From Bacteroidales bacterium UBA4363 (GTDB taxonomy: Bacteria > Bacteroidota > Bacteroidia > Bacteroidales > Paludibacteraceae), in the NCBI GenBank assembly GCA_002393965.1, contig DGSL01000018.1, forward strand, positions 1 through 60,924: 60,924 bases of DNA, written 5' to 3'. Positions 8,472-15,774 of this stretch are shown one piece after another. Both the position numbers and the translations under genes were made by a program. Position 1 is the stretch's first letter. Every line of letters starts with the position of its first letter. The notes under the pieces are model-generated. The model had not been told where the DNA came from, searched no databases, and saw only the letters and a program-made list of their open reading frames with translations.

Positions 8472-8498
8472 GACCTCTGCCAATTTGTGGCAGAGGTC
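8472..8498 (-). repeat. Hairpin element H4
   Basis: Perfect 11-bp stem identical to H3 (GACCTCTGCCA arms, 5-nt loop), followed on the minus strand by TTTGTTTTCTTTG. Unlike H1, H2, H3, H5 and H7 it is not close to a start codon. The LRR/FISUMP module now lies downstream of it, and a PLD gene fragment lies about 29 nt upstream in transcription order. Confidence 0.8.
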
Positions 8499-8526
8499 TG
8501 AAGAAAATGTACAAACTTTGATATTT

Positions 8527-8592
8527 TTATACGATTGGGTCGGTGCAGAAGTCCTTGCGCTTGCTCAGTCTTGCATAGTTTGTAATGTTTTT
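8527..8592 (-). pseudogene. 3' fragment of a PLD nuclease gene
   Basis: About 20 codons reading NITNYARLSKRKDFCTDPIV and a stop match the last residues of the intact PLD genes (KRRDFCTDPI). Only the cysteine-bearing tail remains; the HKD motif is gone. The spacing from fragment to H4 is the same as from the intact PLD gene at 15258 to H6, so this is the remnant of a third PLD-H unit. Confidence 0.7.
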
Positions 8593-8650
8593 TTGGGGTT
8601 TAGAACGCAGATTGGACTGACTCACACGGATTCTTTATTTCAATACAGAA

Positions 8651-9469
8651 TCATTCGGCAGAATTATTTAAAGATAAAATAAGATTGCCTAATTTTCTAG
8701 CCATATTTTCTTGATTTTCACCAAGGAACTTGAATCTGTTAGGATGAGAACTCCATACAATTTTTGTTTTTACTTCATTTGATAAGTAAACTGCTTGAAT
8801 AGATTCTTCGAAAAGACTTTCTTGCCATATATAGTTAAACCCATCCAAATAATAATCCGCGCCATTATCCCAATTTAGTATAACAACAAAATCTGGTTTA
8901 TAAGCTTTTATAATATGAGAAACATTATCAAACACTTTAGATTTTTTGCGTAGTAAATCTAATTTTCCCATATCAAAATCCTCTGCTGGCCGACCTTCAT
9001 TTTTTATTAGAGTTTGAGTTAACTCCATACAGTTTATGTTTCCGTAACCAATCTCTTTAAGAACTTCTTTATCACAATCTTCTATATGATTCAAATTTTT
9101 AATCTCTTTTGTTCTTATATAGAGATGTAACTTGTTAACAAAACTCCAAAAAGAACCAGCGTTATTACCCCAGTTTTTCAAACTCTTATCTACATCAACT
9201 GGTAATGTGTTTTCTGTAAGATAATTCTCTAATTCTCCATTTTCATAACTTTTTAACATTTTATCTCTTTCAGTCCACCAATAAGTATCCCTTCCAACAT
9301 AAAATATCTTTAATTGTGCTTTCTCATAATTTGGGAATGTGTAAGGGATGAACAAGCCATACGGGTAGCCACTTTCAAGATAGAGTTGTTTGTTTTCTTT
9401 AATAAACTCATTCAATAATGGTTTAAAGTAGTTTTCGTTTAACAAGTTTTTGCCTGATATGTTTTCCAT
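8651..9469 (-). CDS. Uracil-DNA glycosylase-fold-like protein, 272 aa
   Basis: It resembles the UDG fold by strand order. LKIFYVGRDTYWW (near residue 53) occupies the motif 1 position, PDFVVILNWDNGADY (near residue 190) is the central strand, and KIVWSSHPNRFKFLG (near residue 236) supplies the C-terminal strand with a histidine-proline pair as in motif 2. It is a different subfamily from 4467-5327 and 10275-11060. The catalytic status is unclear. It lies between a PLD gene (stop at 9584) and the PLD fragment at 8527. AT-rich, like the rest of the island. Confidence 0.5.
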   Translation of the reverse strand: MENISGKNLLNENYFKPLLNEFIKENKQLYLESGYPYGLFIPYTFPNYEKAQLKIFYVGRDTYWWTERDKMLKSYENGELENYLTENTLPVDVDKSLKNWGNNAGSFWSFVNKLHLYIRTKEIKNLNHIEDCDKEVLKEIGYGNINCMELTQTLIKNEGRPAEDFDMGKLDLLRKKSKVFDNVSHIIKAYKPDFVVILNWDNGADYYLDGFNYIWQESLFEESIQAVYLSNEVKTKIVWSSHPNRFKFLGENQENMARKLGNLILSLNNSAE

Positions 9470-9583
9470 AGCATATAGTTTTTAGTTATACAATACACTT
9501 CCCCAAATCTACATAATTCCTTCGTCAGTTTTTCACGCCCAAAACAACGGGACGGAGATCGCCGCCAAATTTATCGAAAAGAT

Positions 9584-10096
9584 TTATGTGATTGGGTCGG
9601 TGCAGAAATCTCTACGCTTGCATTTTTTGCAATGTTTTCCCATCCATACTTCATCGAACTGGTTCATTGCTTGTTCGACAATTTCTGTGTCATCTGTAAG
9701 GATGCCAGCTTCAAAATTGCGTTTATCAGCGCCTTTCATGCCGAGACCCGCACCTGTCAGGTTTGCACTACCGATATATACTTCTTTTCCGTCAAAGACA
9801 AGCATCTTGAAATGAACACGAGGACAAAGAACTCGCTCCAAGCGATCATAGAGCACTGGATATTTGTCAAAGTCTTCCCGAAAGTTCGGTCCTGGCTCTT
9901 TTGCGTGAATGAGTCTCACCTCCACACCACGCCGAATGAGTTGGGCGATAAGAGCAAGAAAAGGCTTCTTTTCTTTACCCACCTCCACATACAGGTCTTT
10001 AATGTCGGCAGTCCCAATCCAAAGCATATGCTTCACGGATTGAACCCGTGATAGCACCTCTTTGTAATGGTCGGAGTTGGAGATGTAGATGAGCAT
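9584..10096 (-). CDS. PLD-like nuclease, single HKD motif, 170 aa
   Basis: The phospholipase D superfamily motif HFKMLVFDGKEVYIGSANLT (near residue 96) contains the catalytic histidine, lysine and the GSxN pair. One HKD motif in a small protein is typical of Nuc-type endonucleases, which act as dimers. The tail CKKCKRRDFC could bind zinc. It is almost identical to the protein at 15258-15770. The two genes share long identical DNA blocks interrupted by a patch of mostly silent differences, which suggests gene conversion. Here it is not next to an H element. A role in cutting foreign DNA is inferred. Confidence 0.85.
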   Translation of the reverse strand: MLIYISNSDHYKEVLSRVQSVKHMLWIGTADIKDLYVEVGKEKKPFLALIAQLIRRGVEVRLIHAKEPGPNFREDFDKYPVLYDRLERVLCPRVHFKMLVFDGKEVYIGSANLTGAGLGMKGADKRNFEAGILTDDTEIVEQAMNQFDEVWMGKHCKKCKRRDFCTDPIT

Positions 10097-10274
10097 ATTT
10101 TTCAGATTTTATGTTTTATTCGCAATAGGAGAAAAAAAATAAAGTATTTACGCATCATCTAAGCATTTTAGGTGGCGGACAGGAACAACGGCATGGAGGA
10201 TTTTTTTGCGAGCGCGCTGGTAAAAAACTTATGTGATGCAGGGCCAATCCTATTTATGAGTTGTGGGCAATGAA

Positions 10275-11060
10275 TTAGTTCGACTGCAAGAATTCGCGGT
10301 AATTGTTTATGACATATTCATATATTCTCTGGTAAGATATTCCCCGAGCACTCGGATGGTATGAATTGAAAATAAATGTACCAGAATTCTTGTGGTACAC
10401 GATTTTGTCCTTTTGAGGTTCAGTGATTTCATCTTTTGGAAACATATCTTTTACTAAACCATATATGAGTTTGTTTGTGCAGACAATCATATTGGGATTC
10501 AGAATCTCAAGCTCTTTTTTGAGAAGACCACCGTAGGTTTGGAGATGCTGGTTGAGAACAGCGTCGGTGCAAACAGGACCGCCTGGGTACTTTTTGCATT
10601 CCACCAAGGCGAAAGGATGAGAATTTATCAACTTCTTGACATCCTTAATATTCGCCACAACATCACCGAACCACCAATCTGCTCCCTTTTCAACCATTGA
10701 CAATCCCCAAAGAAGGAAAGCAATAGGTTTGAGAATTGATTTGCTGACTCTTTTGCCATTGAATATCGGAGCAATGAGTTCCCTATTTCTTCTCTTGTTT
10801 TCCAACGCACCTGGATTGTCTTGCGGCATGTCTTTCAACCAATAGCGAATGTCTTCGTCCCATGTACTAACATCAAACTGATGCTGGTCTTTCAGGAGAA
10901 ATGCTACACGCTTGGGCGATGCCATCCATTTTTGAATGGTATCTTCTTCGGGTTCATCATTTTGATACATTATACCATCTTTGGTGAAATGTGTACCCAA
11001 TCGGTTTTTCCACTCCTTAAATAGAGTCTCTAATTCATCACCAATATTTATGTTACTCAT
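10275..11060 (-). CDS. Uracil-DNA glycosylase-fold-like protein, 261 aa
   Basis: The motif order matches the UDG fold: KRVAFLLKDQHQFD (near residue 49), LNPNMIVCTNKLIYG (near residue 190), then FIFNSYHPSARG (near residue 230), whose YHPS resembles motif 2 of family 4/5-like glycosylases. Cysteines CKKYPGGPVC lie near residue 155. If it is a glycosylase it would act on damaged or modified DNA bases. It starts just downstream of a terminator hairpin (11109-11138) that separates it from the small gene at 11146, and about 180 bp without a recognisable gene lie between it and the PLD gene. Confidence 0.5.
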   Translation of the reverse strand: MSNINIGDELETLFKEWKNRLGTHFTKDGIMYQNDEPEEDTIQKWMASPKRVAFLLKDQHQFDVSTWDEDIRYWLKDMPQDNPGALENKRRNRELIAPIFNGKRVSKSILKPIAFLLWGLSMVEKGADWWFGDVVANIKDVKKLINSHPFALVECKKYPGGPVCTDAVLNQHLQTYGGLLKKELEILNPNMIVCTNKLIYGLVKDMFPKDEITEPQKDKIVYHKNSGTFIFNSYHPSARGISYQRIYEYVINNYREFLQSN

Positions 11061-11108
11061 ATTACAATTATTTTAATGATTAAACAAATCTTACAATTTC
11101 CCAAAACA

Positions 11109-11138
11109 AAGGCAAAGCGCCCAAGAGCGCCTTGCCTT
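11109..11138 (-). terminator. Terminator hairpin between 11146 and 11060
   Basis: AAGGCAAAGCGC and GCGCCTTGCCTT pair over 12 positions around a 6-nt loop, with one pair that is a G-U wobble only on the minus strand. It is followed on the minus strand by TGTTTTGGG. The position directly after the small gene at 11146-11289 fits a terminator. It is not an H copy but has the same orientation and a similar downstream T-rich stretch. Confidence 0.55.
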
Positions 11139-11145
11139 TTGCAAC

Positions 11146-11289
11146 TTACTTTTTCGGCACGAAGGCATAGGTCTTGCCGTTGCCGCCGATTGATTTCGCT
11201 TCGCCGCCTAAAAGTCGCGCAGCGTTCTGCAACTCACCAAATGAGTTGTAGGTTTGAACGTTTCCGTTCGGGAAATTTAACTGATACAT
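11146..11289 (-). CDS. Small conserved-looking protein, 47 aa
   Basis: Short frame starting MYQLNFPNGNVQTYNSFGEL and ending KTYAFVPKK. Basic and glycine-rich, with no signal peptide. It starts 12 nt after the stop of the FtsZ-like fragment (11302), so the two were probably one operon. The evenly coding look and the hairpin terminator just after its stop argue that it is or was a real gene. Family unknown. Confidence 0.5.
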   Translation of the reverse strand: MYQLNFPNGNVQTYNSFGELQNAARLLGGEAKSIGGNGKTYAFVPKK

Positions 11290-11301
11290 AAATGTTTAGT
11301 A

Positions 11302-11661
11302 TTAGTTTGCCTCCACTTTACGGCTATCGGCATCTCCGTTTTTGTTCTGAATTTCTGATTCGTTTGGCCTTGCTTCTTTAATCAGGTTAATCAGGCGGTC
11401 GACTGCTTCAACCCTATAAGCCATCATCCCAATGCTAATTCCCGAATAAATGTCGCTTCGGTAAGCGTAAACAGCATCGGTGTTGGCGGCCAGATTCTGA
11501 AGGGTTTCAATGGCTTTGGCACATTTGGCGGCTCCATCCGAAACCTTTGGCAGTATGACCAGGCCGAAAACAGTGGCTCCCATCTGCCTTGCAACCCGTG
11601 CCACAAACGGCGCGCTTTTGGCCTCGGGTTCTTCACCCAAATCCACTTCTACAAATATTTT
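11302..11661 (-). pseudogene. 3' part of an FtsZ/tubulin-like GTPase gene
   Basis: The C-terminal part resembles FtsZ around and after its GTP-binding glycine loop. KIFVEVDLGEEPEAKSAP lines up with the MVFVTAGMGGGTGTGAAP region, followed by FVARVARQMGATVFGLVILP, which matches the helix and strand after it. The glycine-rich GTP loop is itself degenerate. The N-terminal nucleotide-binding half is absent, and the frame meets a stop just upstream, where it joins the 5' piece of a UDG-like gene. The open frame from GTG at 11646 is 114 aa. The assignment is by eye and moderate. Confidence 0.4.
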
Positions 11662-11830
11662 CCTGTTCCAACAATCTCTTTGCTATTTCTTCTTCATCAG
11701 AAACAAAATAATCATTATGCGGTTCTTTACCTATAATAAGAATATCAGCATTGGGATTGCCTTGCCCACAACATTCTTTACGATTTTTACAATCCTCCAA
11801 GAACTTTTCAAATAATTCTTCCCTATCCAT
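11633..11830 (-). pseudogene. 5' fragment of a UDG-like gene
   Basis: ATG at 11828-11830 opens a frame of 65 residues with cysteines near residues 13-20 and ADILIIGKEPHNDYFVSDEE, a good match to the motif 1 start of family 4-type uracil-DNA glycosylases. It breaks off after about 55 residues and runs into the FtsZ-like fragment, ending ENICRSGFG. The start lies 22 bp after the stop of the DnaQ-like gene at 11853. This is a recombination junction between two unrelated genes. Confidence 0.6.
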
Positions 11831-11852
11831 ATTGTGTATTGAATTTCGTTTT

Positions 11853-12344
11853 TTACAAAATTTCTCTCGCAATCCACGCACAAGCCTCTGCATCGGCAAG
11901 AGCGTGATGATGGTCTTCTAATTCATAACCACAGGCAGCAGCGACTGTCTGAAGTTGATGGTTTTCAAGTTCTGGCAATACTCGTCGTGAGACACATGGT
12001 GTGTCGTAGAACTCATAGTCAGGGTAGTCCATCTGATATACTCGAAACACAGCCTTCAGACACCCTTCGTCAAAAGGCTTGTTATGAGCTACGAGTGGTA
12101 AGTTCTCTATCAGAGGCTCTATCTGAGCCCATACTTTTGGGAATACTGGTGCATCCTCAGTATCTTCATGACAGAGACCATGAACCTCTGAACACCAGTA
12201 GTTATAATAGTTCGGCTCGGGTTGGATGAGAGAGTAGAACGAATCCACTATCTCACCATTTCGCACAATGACGATTCCTACAGAGCATACGCTGCTGCGC
12301 TCATTGTTAGCCGTTTCAAAATCTATAGCTGCAAAATCTTTCAT
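11853..12344 (-). CDS. DnaQ-like 3'-5' exonuclease, 163 aa
   Basis: DEDDh exonuclease. AAIDFETANNERSS at residue 5 supplies the first acidic pair, LVAHNKPFDEG (about residue 87) the second aspartate, and HHALADAEA (about residue 147) the catalytic histidine and last aspartate. The domain is complete and stands alone, as in the proofreading subunit or RNase T-type trimming enzymes. It is nearly identical to the gene at 19807-20298, with long identical DNA blocks. Upstream, after 3 nt, is a broken RavA-like gene; downstream is a broken UDG-like gene, so this copy sits at a rearranged place. Confidence 0.88.
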   Translation of the reverse strand: MKDFAAIDFETANNERSSVCSVGIVIVRNGEIVDSFYSLIQPEPNYYNYWCSEVHGLCHEDTEDAPVFPKVWAQIEPLIENLPLVAHNKPFDEGCLKAVFRVYQMDYPDYEFYDTPCVSRRVLPELENHQLQTVAAACGYELEDHHHALADAEACAWIAREIL

Positions 12345-12347
12345 TGA

Positions 12348-12566
12348 TTACCATAATAAATCGGTTATTTTTTCCCACTTTCCTTCCTTGAATGCGAGTT
12401 TCAAGCGATGAGCGACCAAACTTTTTGCTGTACCAGGAGGGCCAAGCAAAAAGATGCTTTCACTTGCAATAGCACTTAGTAATGCCATTGCTATGATATG
12501 TTCCTTCTCGTACACTCCTTCTGAAAGGAGTTTAAGCAGCGACTTTATTTGAACGTTTGGTGTCAT
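12348..12566 (-). pseudogene. 5' fragment of a MoxR/RavA-like AAA+ ATPase gene
   Basis: The 72 residues carry the N-terminal helix and Walker A loop of the MoxR family, RavA-type: SIFLLGPPGTAKSLVAHRLK near residue 40. The frame then leaves the family (EGKWEKITDLLW) and stops, 3 nt before the DnaQ-like start. Walker B, the sensors and the rest of the usual 350-500 residue protein are missing. Most likely the remains of a regulatory ATPase gene cut by recombination. Confidence 0.7.
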
Positions 12567-12642
12567 TGTGAAATAACCATTTATGATAATTCATTAAATG
12601 TCATTTTAACTATTTTATTTAGTATTTGTGAAATTTCAGTTT

Positions 12643-14301
12643 TTACATGCAAAAACCTATTTTCTTTGTCCCTTTGGTTTCCAGTCTTTCGCTGTCACAA
12701 TAAACGGTCAACTCTTCCACAATGTTCCCTGACTCACCATGGAGGATGTTTCCAATCGTATAATGTCTGGCAATATTTTCTATCTGACCGCCACTGAAAT
12801 CATACTTTGTGGCTAAAATTCGAACATCCTCTTCCTTCAGAACTGGTATCATTTCACGCCACATACTCATACGAGCCTCTGTGGTAGGTTTCTCGAACTT
12901 GATTTTATAGAGGAATCGTCGTTCAAAAGCTTTGTCCATGTTTTGTGCCAGATTGGTTGTGGCAATGAGGATTCCGTCTAGTGTTTCCATTTCTTGAAGA
13001 ATGATATTTTGGATAGAGTTCTCCATCTTGTCAATAGCTCTCTCGGCTCCCTCCTGACGTTTACCAATGATTGCATCAGCCTCGTTGAATAAGAGAATGG
13101 GGGTCATACGACACTCTTTTGCTTTAGCCCGATAATTGTCGAATACTTGCTTTATGTTCTTCTCGCTCTCGCCTACCCACATGCTCTTAATTTGGGATAT
13201 ATTGACTTGCATAATGTCACGACCCGTTTGTCTTGCAAGTTGTAACACAGTTTCGGTCTTGCCTGTTCCGGCAGAACCATAGAAGAGGCAAGTAAAGCCA
13301 CAACGGAACCCCGAGTCTTTCATGCGTGTTCGGATTTGTTTGTATTGTACGTCATCCAGTAGTCCGCCTAATTCTTCAATCTGGGAGCTTAATTTGTCGC
13401 CATAGAACAAACTCTTTGGTACTATTTCCTCGGACTTAATCATATCGCCACGTGCCTTGCTTTGATTCAAGGAGGAAAGGTTGAGTTCTGCAAACAATTG
13501 ACGTTTGGCTTCTACTGTCATATGGAAAGATTCCCTGTCAACAAATCCGTCGTCGTTGTTGTACTCTATCATCTTTTCTGTAAGAAGTATATGTTCTCCA
13601 TCATTAAGATATGACCTCATTCTGTTCCAGCAGCGTTTCTCATAAAGGAAATCGAGATCGCGGTACCTGATATTGTCATCATTGTTGTTCACAAAAAGAT
13701 GAGAGAAGAGAATCAGCATCATTGTATCAACCTCAGACATGTTGTAACTCCGTACCTTCTGAACATAAAGTAGCTGGCTGTTACAATTGAACAGATGCCT
13801 TATCTTTTCAACAGTAGCTTCATAAGTCAATTCGCCATCTTTCCGCAAATCAAACACATCCTCTATCTCTCCGAACAACTCCCGACATGAAAGGCCAGAA
13901 CAGTCTTTAGGAATGTACTTCTCATTGTTCTTAAAAGCCTCTACAACCTCTATGGGAACCCTATAGGTGATAGGGTTACCATCACGACTGCATCTGATTA
14001 GTTCTCTTTTTTCCAGAACATCAATCTCCTGCATATACCTAATTATTCTTGTTGTTCGACAATCCAGGAACTTGCCGAAGTCGCTTATGGTTATGCTGGT
14101 ATTATCACTGTTGTCTACAAACAGTGCCATCATCATACTCTGCTCCTTGGTGAGTTCCATCTTTTCAGCCACATATTTAATATATTTGTCAGCCTTACGA
14201 TAAAAGTCACTACTAAGCCCTGAACCCTTTGCTTTTTCCACAATCTGCTCAACTGCTGTGAGCAAATCAAGTTTCTTCCTTGCTGCCATTTTCTTATACA
14301 T
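12643..14301 (-). CDS. AAA+ ATPase with N-terminal winged-helix-like region, 552 aa
   Basis: The C-terminal AAA domain has Walker A GSAGTGKTE (near residue 340), Walker B ILLFNEADAI (near residue 400) and the arginine-finger region AFERRFLYKI, of the classic FtsH/Vps4 clade. Walker B has N where D is usual (FNEADA in place of FDEADA). The N-terminal 300 residues contain a helix-turn-helix-like segment (ITISDFGKFLDCRTTRIIRY). I use MYKK at 14301. The longer frame would translate through the H5 hairpin, which sits 40 nt upstream, and an inner ATG (MAARKK) at 14289 is possible. The substrate is unknown; remodelling of DNA-bound proteins is inferred. Confidence 0.8.
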   Translation of the reverse strand: MYKKMAARKKLDLLTAVEQIVEKAKGSGLSSDFYRKADKYIKYVAEKMELTKEQSMMMALFVDNSDNTSITISDFGKFLDCRTTRIIRYMQEIDVLEKRELIRCSRDGNPITYRVPIEVVEAFKNNEKYIPKDCSGLSCRELFGEIEDVFDLRKDGELTYEATVEKIRHLFNCNSQLLYVQKVRSYNMSEVDTMMLILFSHLFVNNNDDNIRYRDLDFLYEKRCWNRMRSYLNDGEHILLTEKMIEYNNDDGFVDRESFHMTVEAKRQLFAELNLSSLNQSKARGDMIKSEEIVPKSLFYGDKLSSQIEELGGLLDDVQYKQIRTRMKDSGFRCGFTCLFYGSAGTGKTETVLQLARQTGRDIMQVNISQIKSMWVGESEKNIKQVFDNYRAKAKECRMTPILLFNEADAIIGKRQEGAERAIDKMENSIQNIILQEMETLDGILIATTNLAQNMDKAFERRFLYKIKFEKPTTEARMSMWREMIPVLKEEDVRILATKYDFSGGQIENIARHYTIGNILHGESGNIVEELTVYCDSERLETKGTKKIGFCM

Positions 14302-14341
14302 TTTTGGTTCATGTGAAGTTTTATGGTGCAAAAAAAACAAA

Positions 14342-14368
14342 GACCTCCGCCAACTGGTGGCAGAGGTC
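14342..14368 (-). repeat. Hairpin element H5
   Basis: 11 stem pairs on the minus strand, one a G-U wobble that would be C-A in plus-strand RNA. It is followed by TTTGTTTTTTTTGCA and, 40 nt on, by the ATG of the AAA+ ATPase. It lies about 47 nt after the stop of the gene at 14416-14970. Identical to H6 over the 27 nt. Confidence 0.8.
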
Positions 14369-14415
14369 AAAAGAAAATTATATTATTTACTTAAATAAAA
14401 TGGATAATTTGAATT

Positions 14416-14970
14416 TCATGTCCAATTTATCCAAAACTCATCAAATATATCACTTCCGCTTGATTCTATTATTTTGTTATCTCCAAACATGGCTGAAGTC
14501 ATATCGTCCCACCCATATACTTCATATCCATAGCCTTTATATTCTTCGTTTTCCCAACTCTCTTTACATGAGAGAATCACATAATGTCTTTTAGACTCTT
14601 TGAAATGTTCATCAAGAAAATTATCAAAATAGATTTTGTATCGATTCAATTGGTCATCATGAAGGTGGGAATAATATTTGTTTTCTATGAGCACGTCATG
14701 ACTGACACCGTTAATAGTTGCTCTTACCCATAAATCAATCTTGGCTTCTTGTTTCCAAGTCTCAACAACTACATCGTCTTCAGGTTTTATCTTTTGTTGA
14801 ATGATTAAACCCAATAAACGTCTGCTATACATATAGAGCCTTTCTTTTCCGGTTTCACTGCTACACTCATTTTGCGCCCTTCTTAATGTCCAAGACACAA
14901 CATAGTCCATGATCGTCTCACAATGTCCATCTTTCCCTTCGGTAGAATCTACCATAAATCGTACTGCCAT
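14416..14970 (-). CDS. PD-(D/E)XK nuclease superfamily protein, 184 aa
   Basis: The motif KIDLWVRATINGVSHDVLIE (about residues 75-94), continued by NKYYSHLHDDQLNRYKIYF, gives the D...ExK active site and following QLxRY helix of the PDDEXK_4-type family. These are metal-dependent nuclease folds seen in restriction and defence loci. An N-terminal helix and a C-terminal acidic region complete a single domain. It is the only intact gene between H6 and H5, followed about 47 nt later by H5. The fragment at 15035 lies upstream. Confidence 0.75.
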   Translation of the reverse strand: MAVRFMVDSTEGKDGHCETIMDYVVSWTLRRAQNECSSETGKERLYMYSRRLLGLIIQQKIKPEDDVVVETWKQEAKIDLWVRATINGVSHDVLIENKYYSHLHDDQLNRYKIYFDNFLDEHFKESKRHYVILSCKESWENEEYKGYGYEVYGWDDMTSAMFGDNKIIESSGSDIFDEFWINWT

Positions 14971-15034
14971 AGGTTATCTGTTTTATAATTAATGATTATT
15001 GTCGGGGTATTATATCTCAAGGTAATGAAAATCT

Positions 15035-15200
15035 TTAGAATTTATTAAGTTCATTGATGAGAAATTCTATAATCATCCTTTCTTGTCCACTTTGTCTTAA
15101 GTATCTTGGATGATAACATCTATACGCTTTCGGTAATGAGGTATCTTTGAAAATAATCTGATTAAAGTTGTTTATATGTTTTATTTGTTCTGTTTGAAAA
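15035..15200 (-). pseudogene. 3' fragment of a UDG-like gene
   Basis: An open frame of about 55 codons runs from the edge of H6 to a stop at 15035-15037. It contains YRCYHPRYLRQSG and then IIEFLINELNKF, closely like the C-terminus of the UDG-like protein at 10275 (NSYHPSARG ... VINNYREFLQ). The break lies exactly where H6 starts, so the 5' part of this gene was replaced by an incoming PLD-H6 segment. Confidence 0.65.
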
Positions 15201-15201
15201 T

Positions 15202-15228
15202 GACCTCCGCCAACTGGTGGCAGAGGTC
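15202..15228 (-). repeat. Hairpin element H6
   Basis: Same 27 nt as H5. This copy lacks the downstream T-rich stretch: the conserved TTTGTTTTCTTTGCA is replaced by the start of a broken UDG-like gene (ATTTTCAAACAG). It sits 29 nt after the stop of the PLD gene at 15258. The sharp change at its edge marks a recombination point. Confidence 0.8.
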
Positions 15229-15257
15229 AAAGGAAAGTGAACTTTTATCGAAAAGAT

Positions 15258-15770
15258 TTATGCGATTGGGTCTGTGCAGAAATCTCTACGCTTGCATTTT
15301 TTGCAATGTTTTCCCATCCATACTTCATCGAACTGGTTCATTGCTTGTTCGACAATTTCTGTGTCATCTGTAAGGATGCCAGCTTCAAAATTGCGTTTAT
15401 CAGCGCCTTTCATGCCGAGACCCGCACCTGTCAGGTTGGCACTGCCAATATAAACCACCTTCCCATCGAAAACAATCATCTTGAAATGCACACGCGGACA
15501 AAGCACACGCTCCAAGCGATCATAGAGCACTGGATATTTGTCAAAGTCTTCCCGAAAGTTCGGTCCTGGCTCTTTTGCGTGAATGAGTCTCACCTCCACA
15601 CCACGCCGAATGAGTTGGGCGATAAGAGCAAGAAAAGGCTTCTTCTCTTTGCCCACCTCGACATAAACGTCTTTTATGTCAGCCGTTCCAATCCAAAGCA
15701 TGTGCTTCACGGATTGCACCCGTGAAAGCACCTCTTTGTAATGGGCGGAGTTGGAGATAAAGATGAGCAT
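15258..15770 (-). CDS. PLD-like nuclease, single HKD motif, 170 aa (last gene of Nmad operon)
   Basis: Near-duplicate of the protein at 9584-10096. The HKD motif HFKMIVFDGKVVYIGSANLT and the C-terminal cysteine pairs are intact, so it is probably an active dimeric nuclease. It starts 4 nt after the stop of the DUF262 gene at 15775 and is the last gene of the eight-gene operon, followed by H6. The position suggests that it is an effector of that operon. The copies differ by only a few residues although a central DNA patch of about 84 bp carries about 16 substitutions. Confidence 0.87.
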   Translation of the reverse strand: MLIFISNSAHYKEVLSRVQSVKHMLWIGTADIKDVYVEVGKEKKPFLALIAQLIRRGVEVRLIHAKEPGPNFREDFDKYPVLYDRLERVLCPRVHFKMIVFDGKVVYIGSANLTGAGLGMKGADKRNFEAGILTDDTEIVEQAMNQFDEVWMGKHCKKCKRRDFCTDPIA

Positions 15771-15774
15771 AGAG

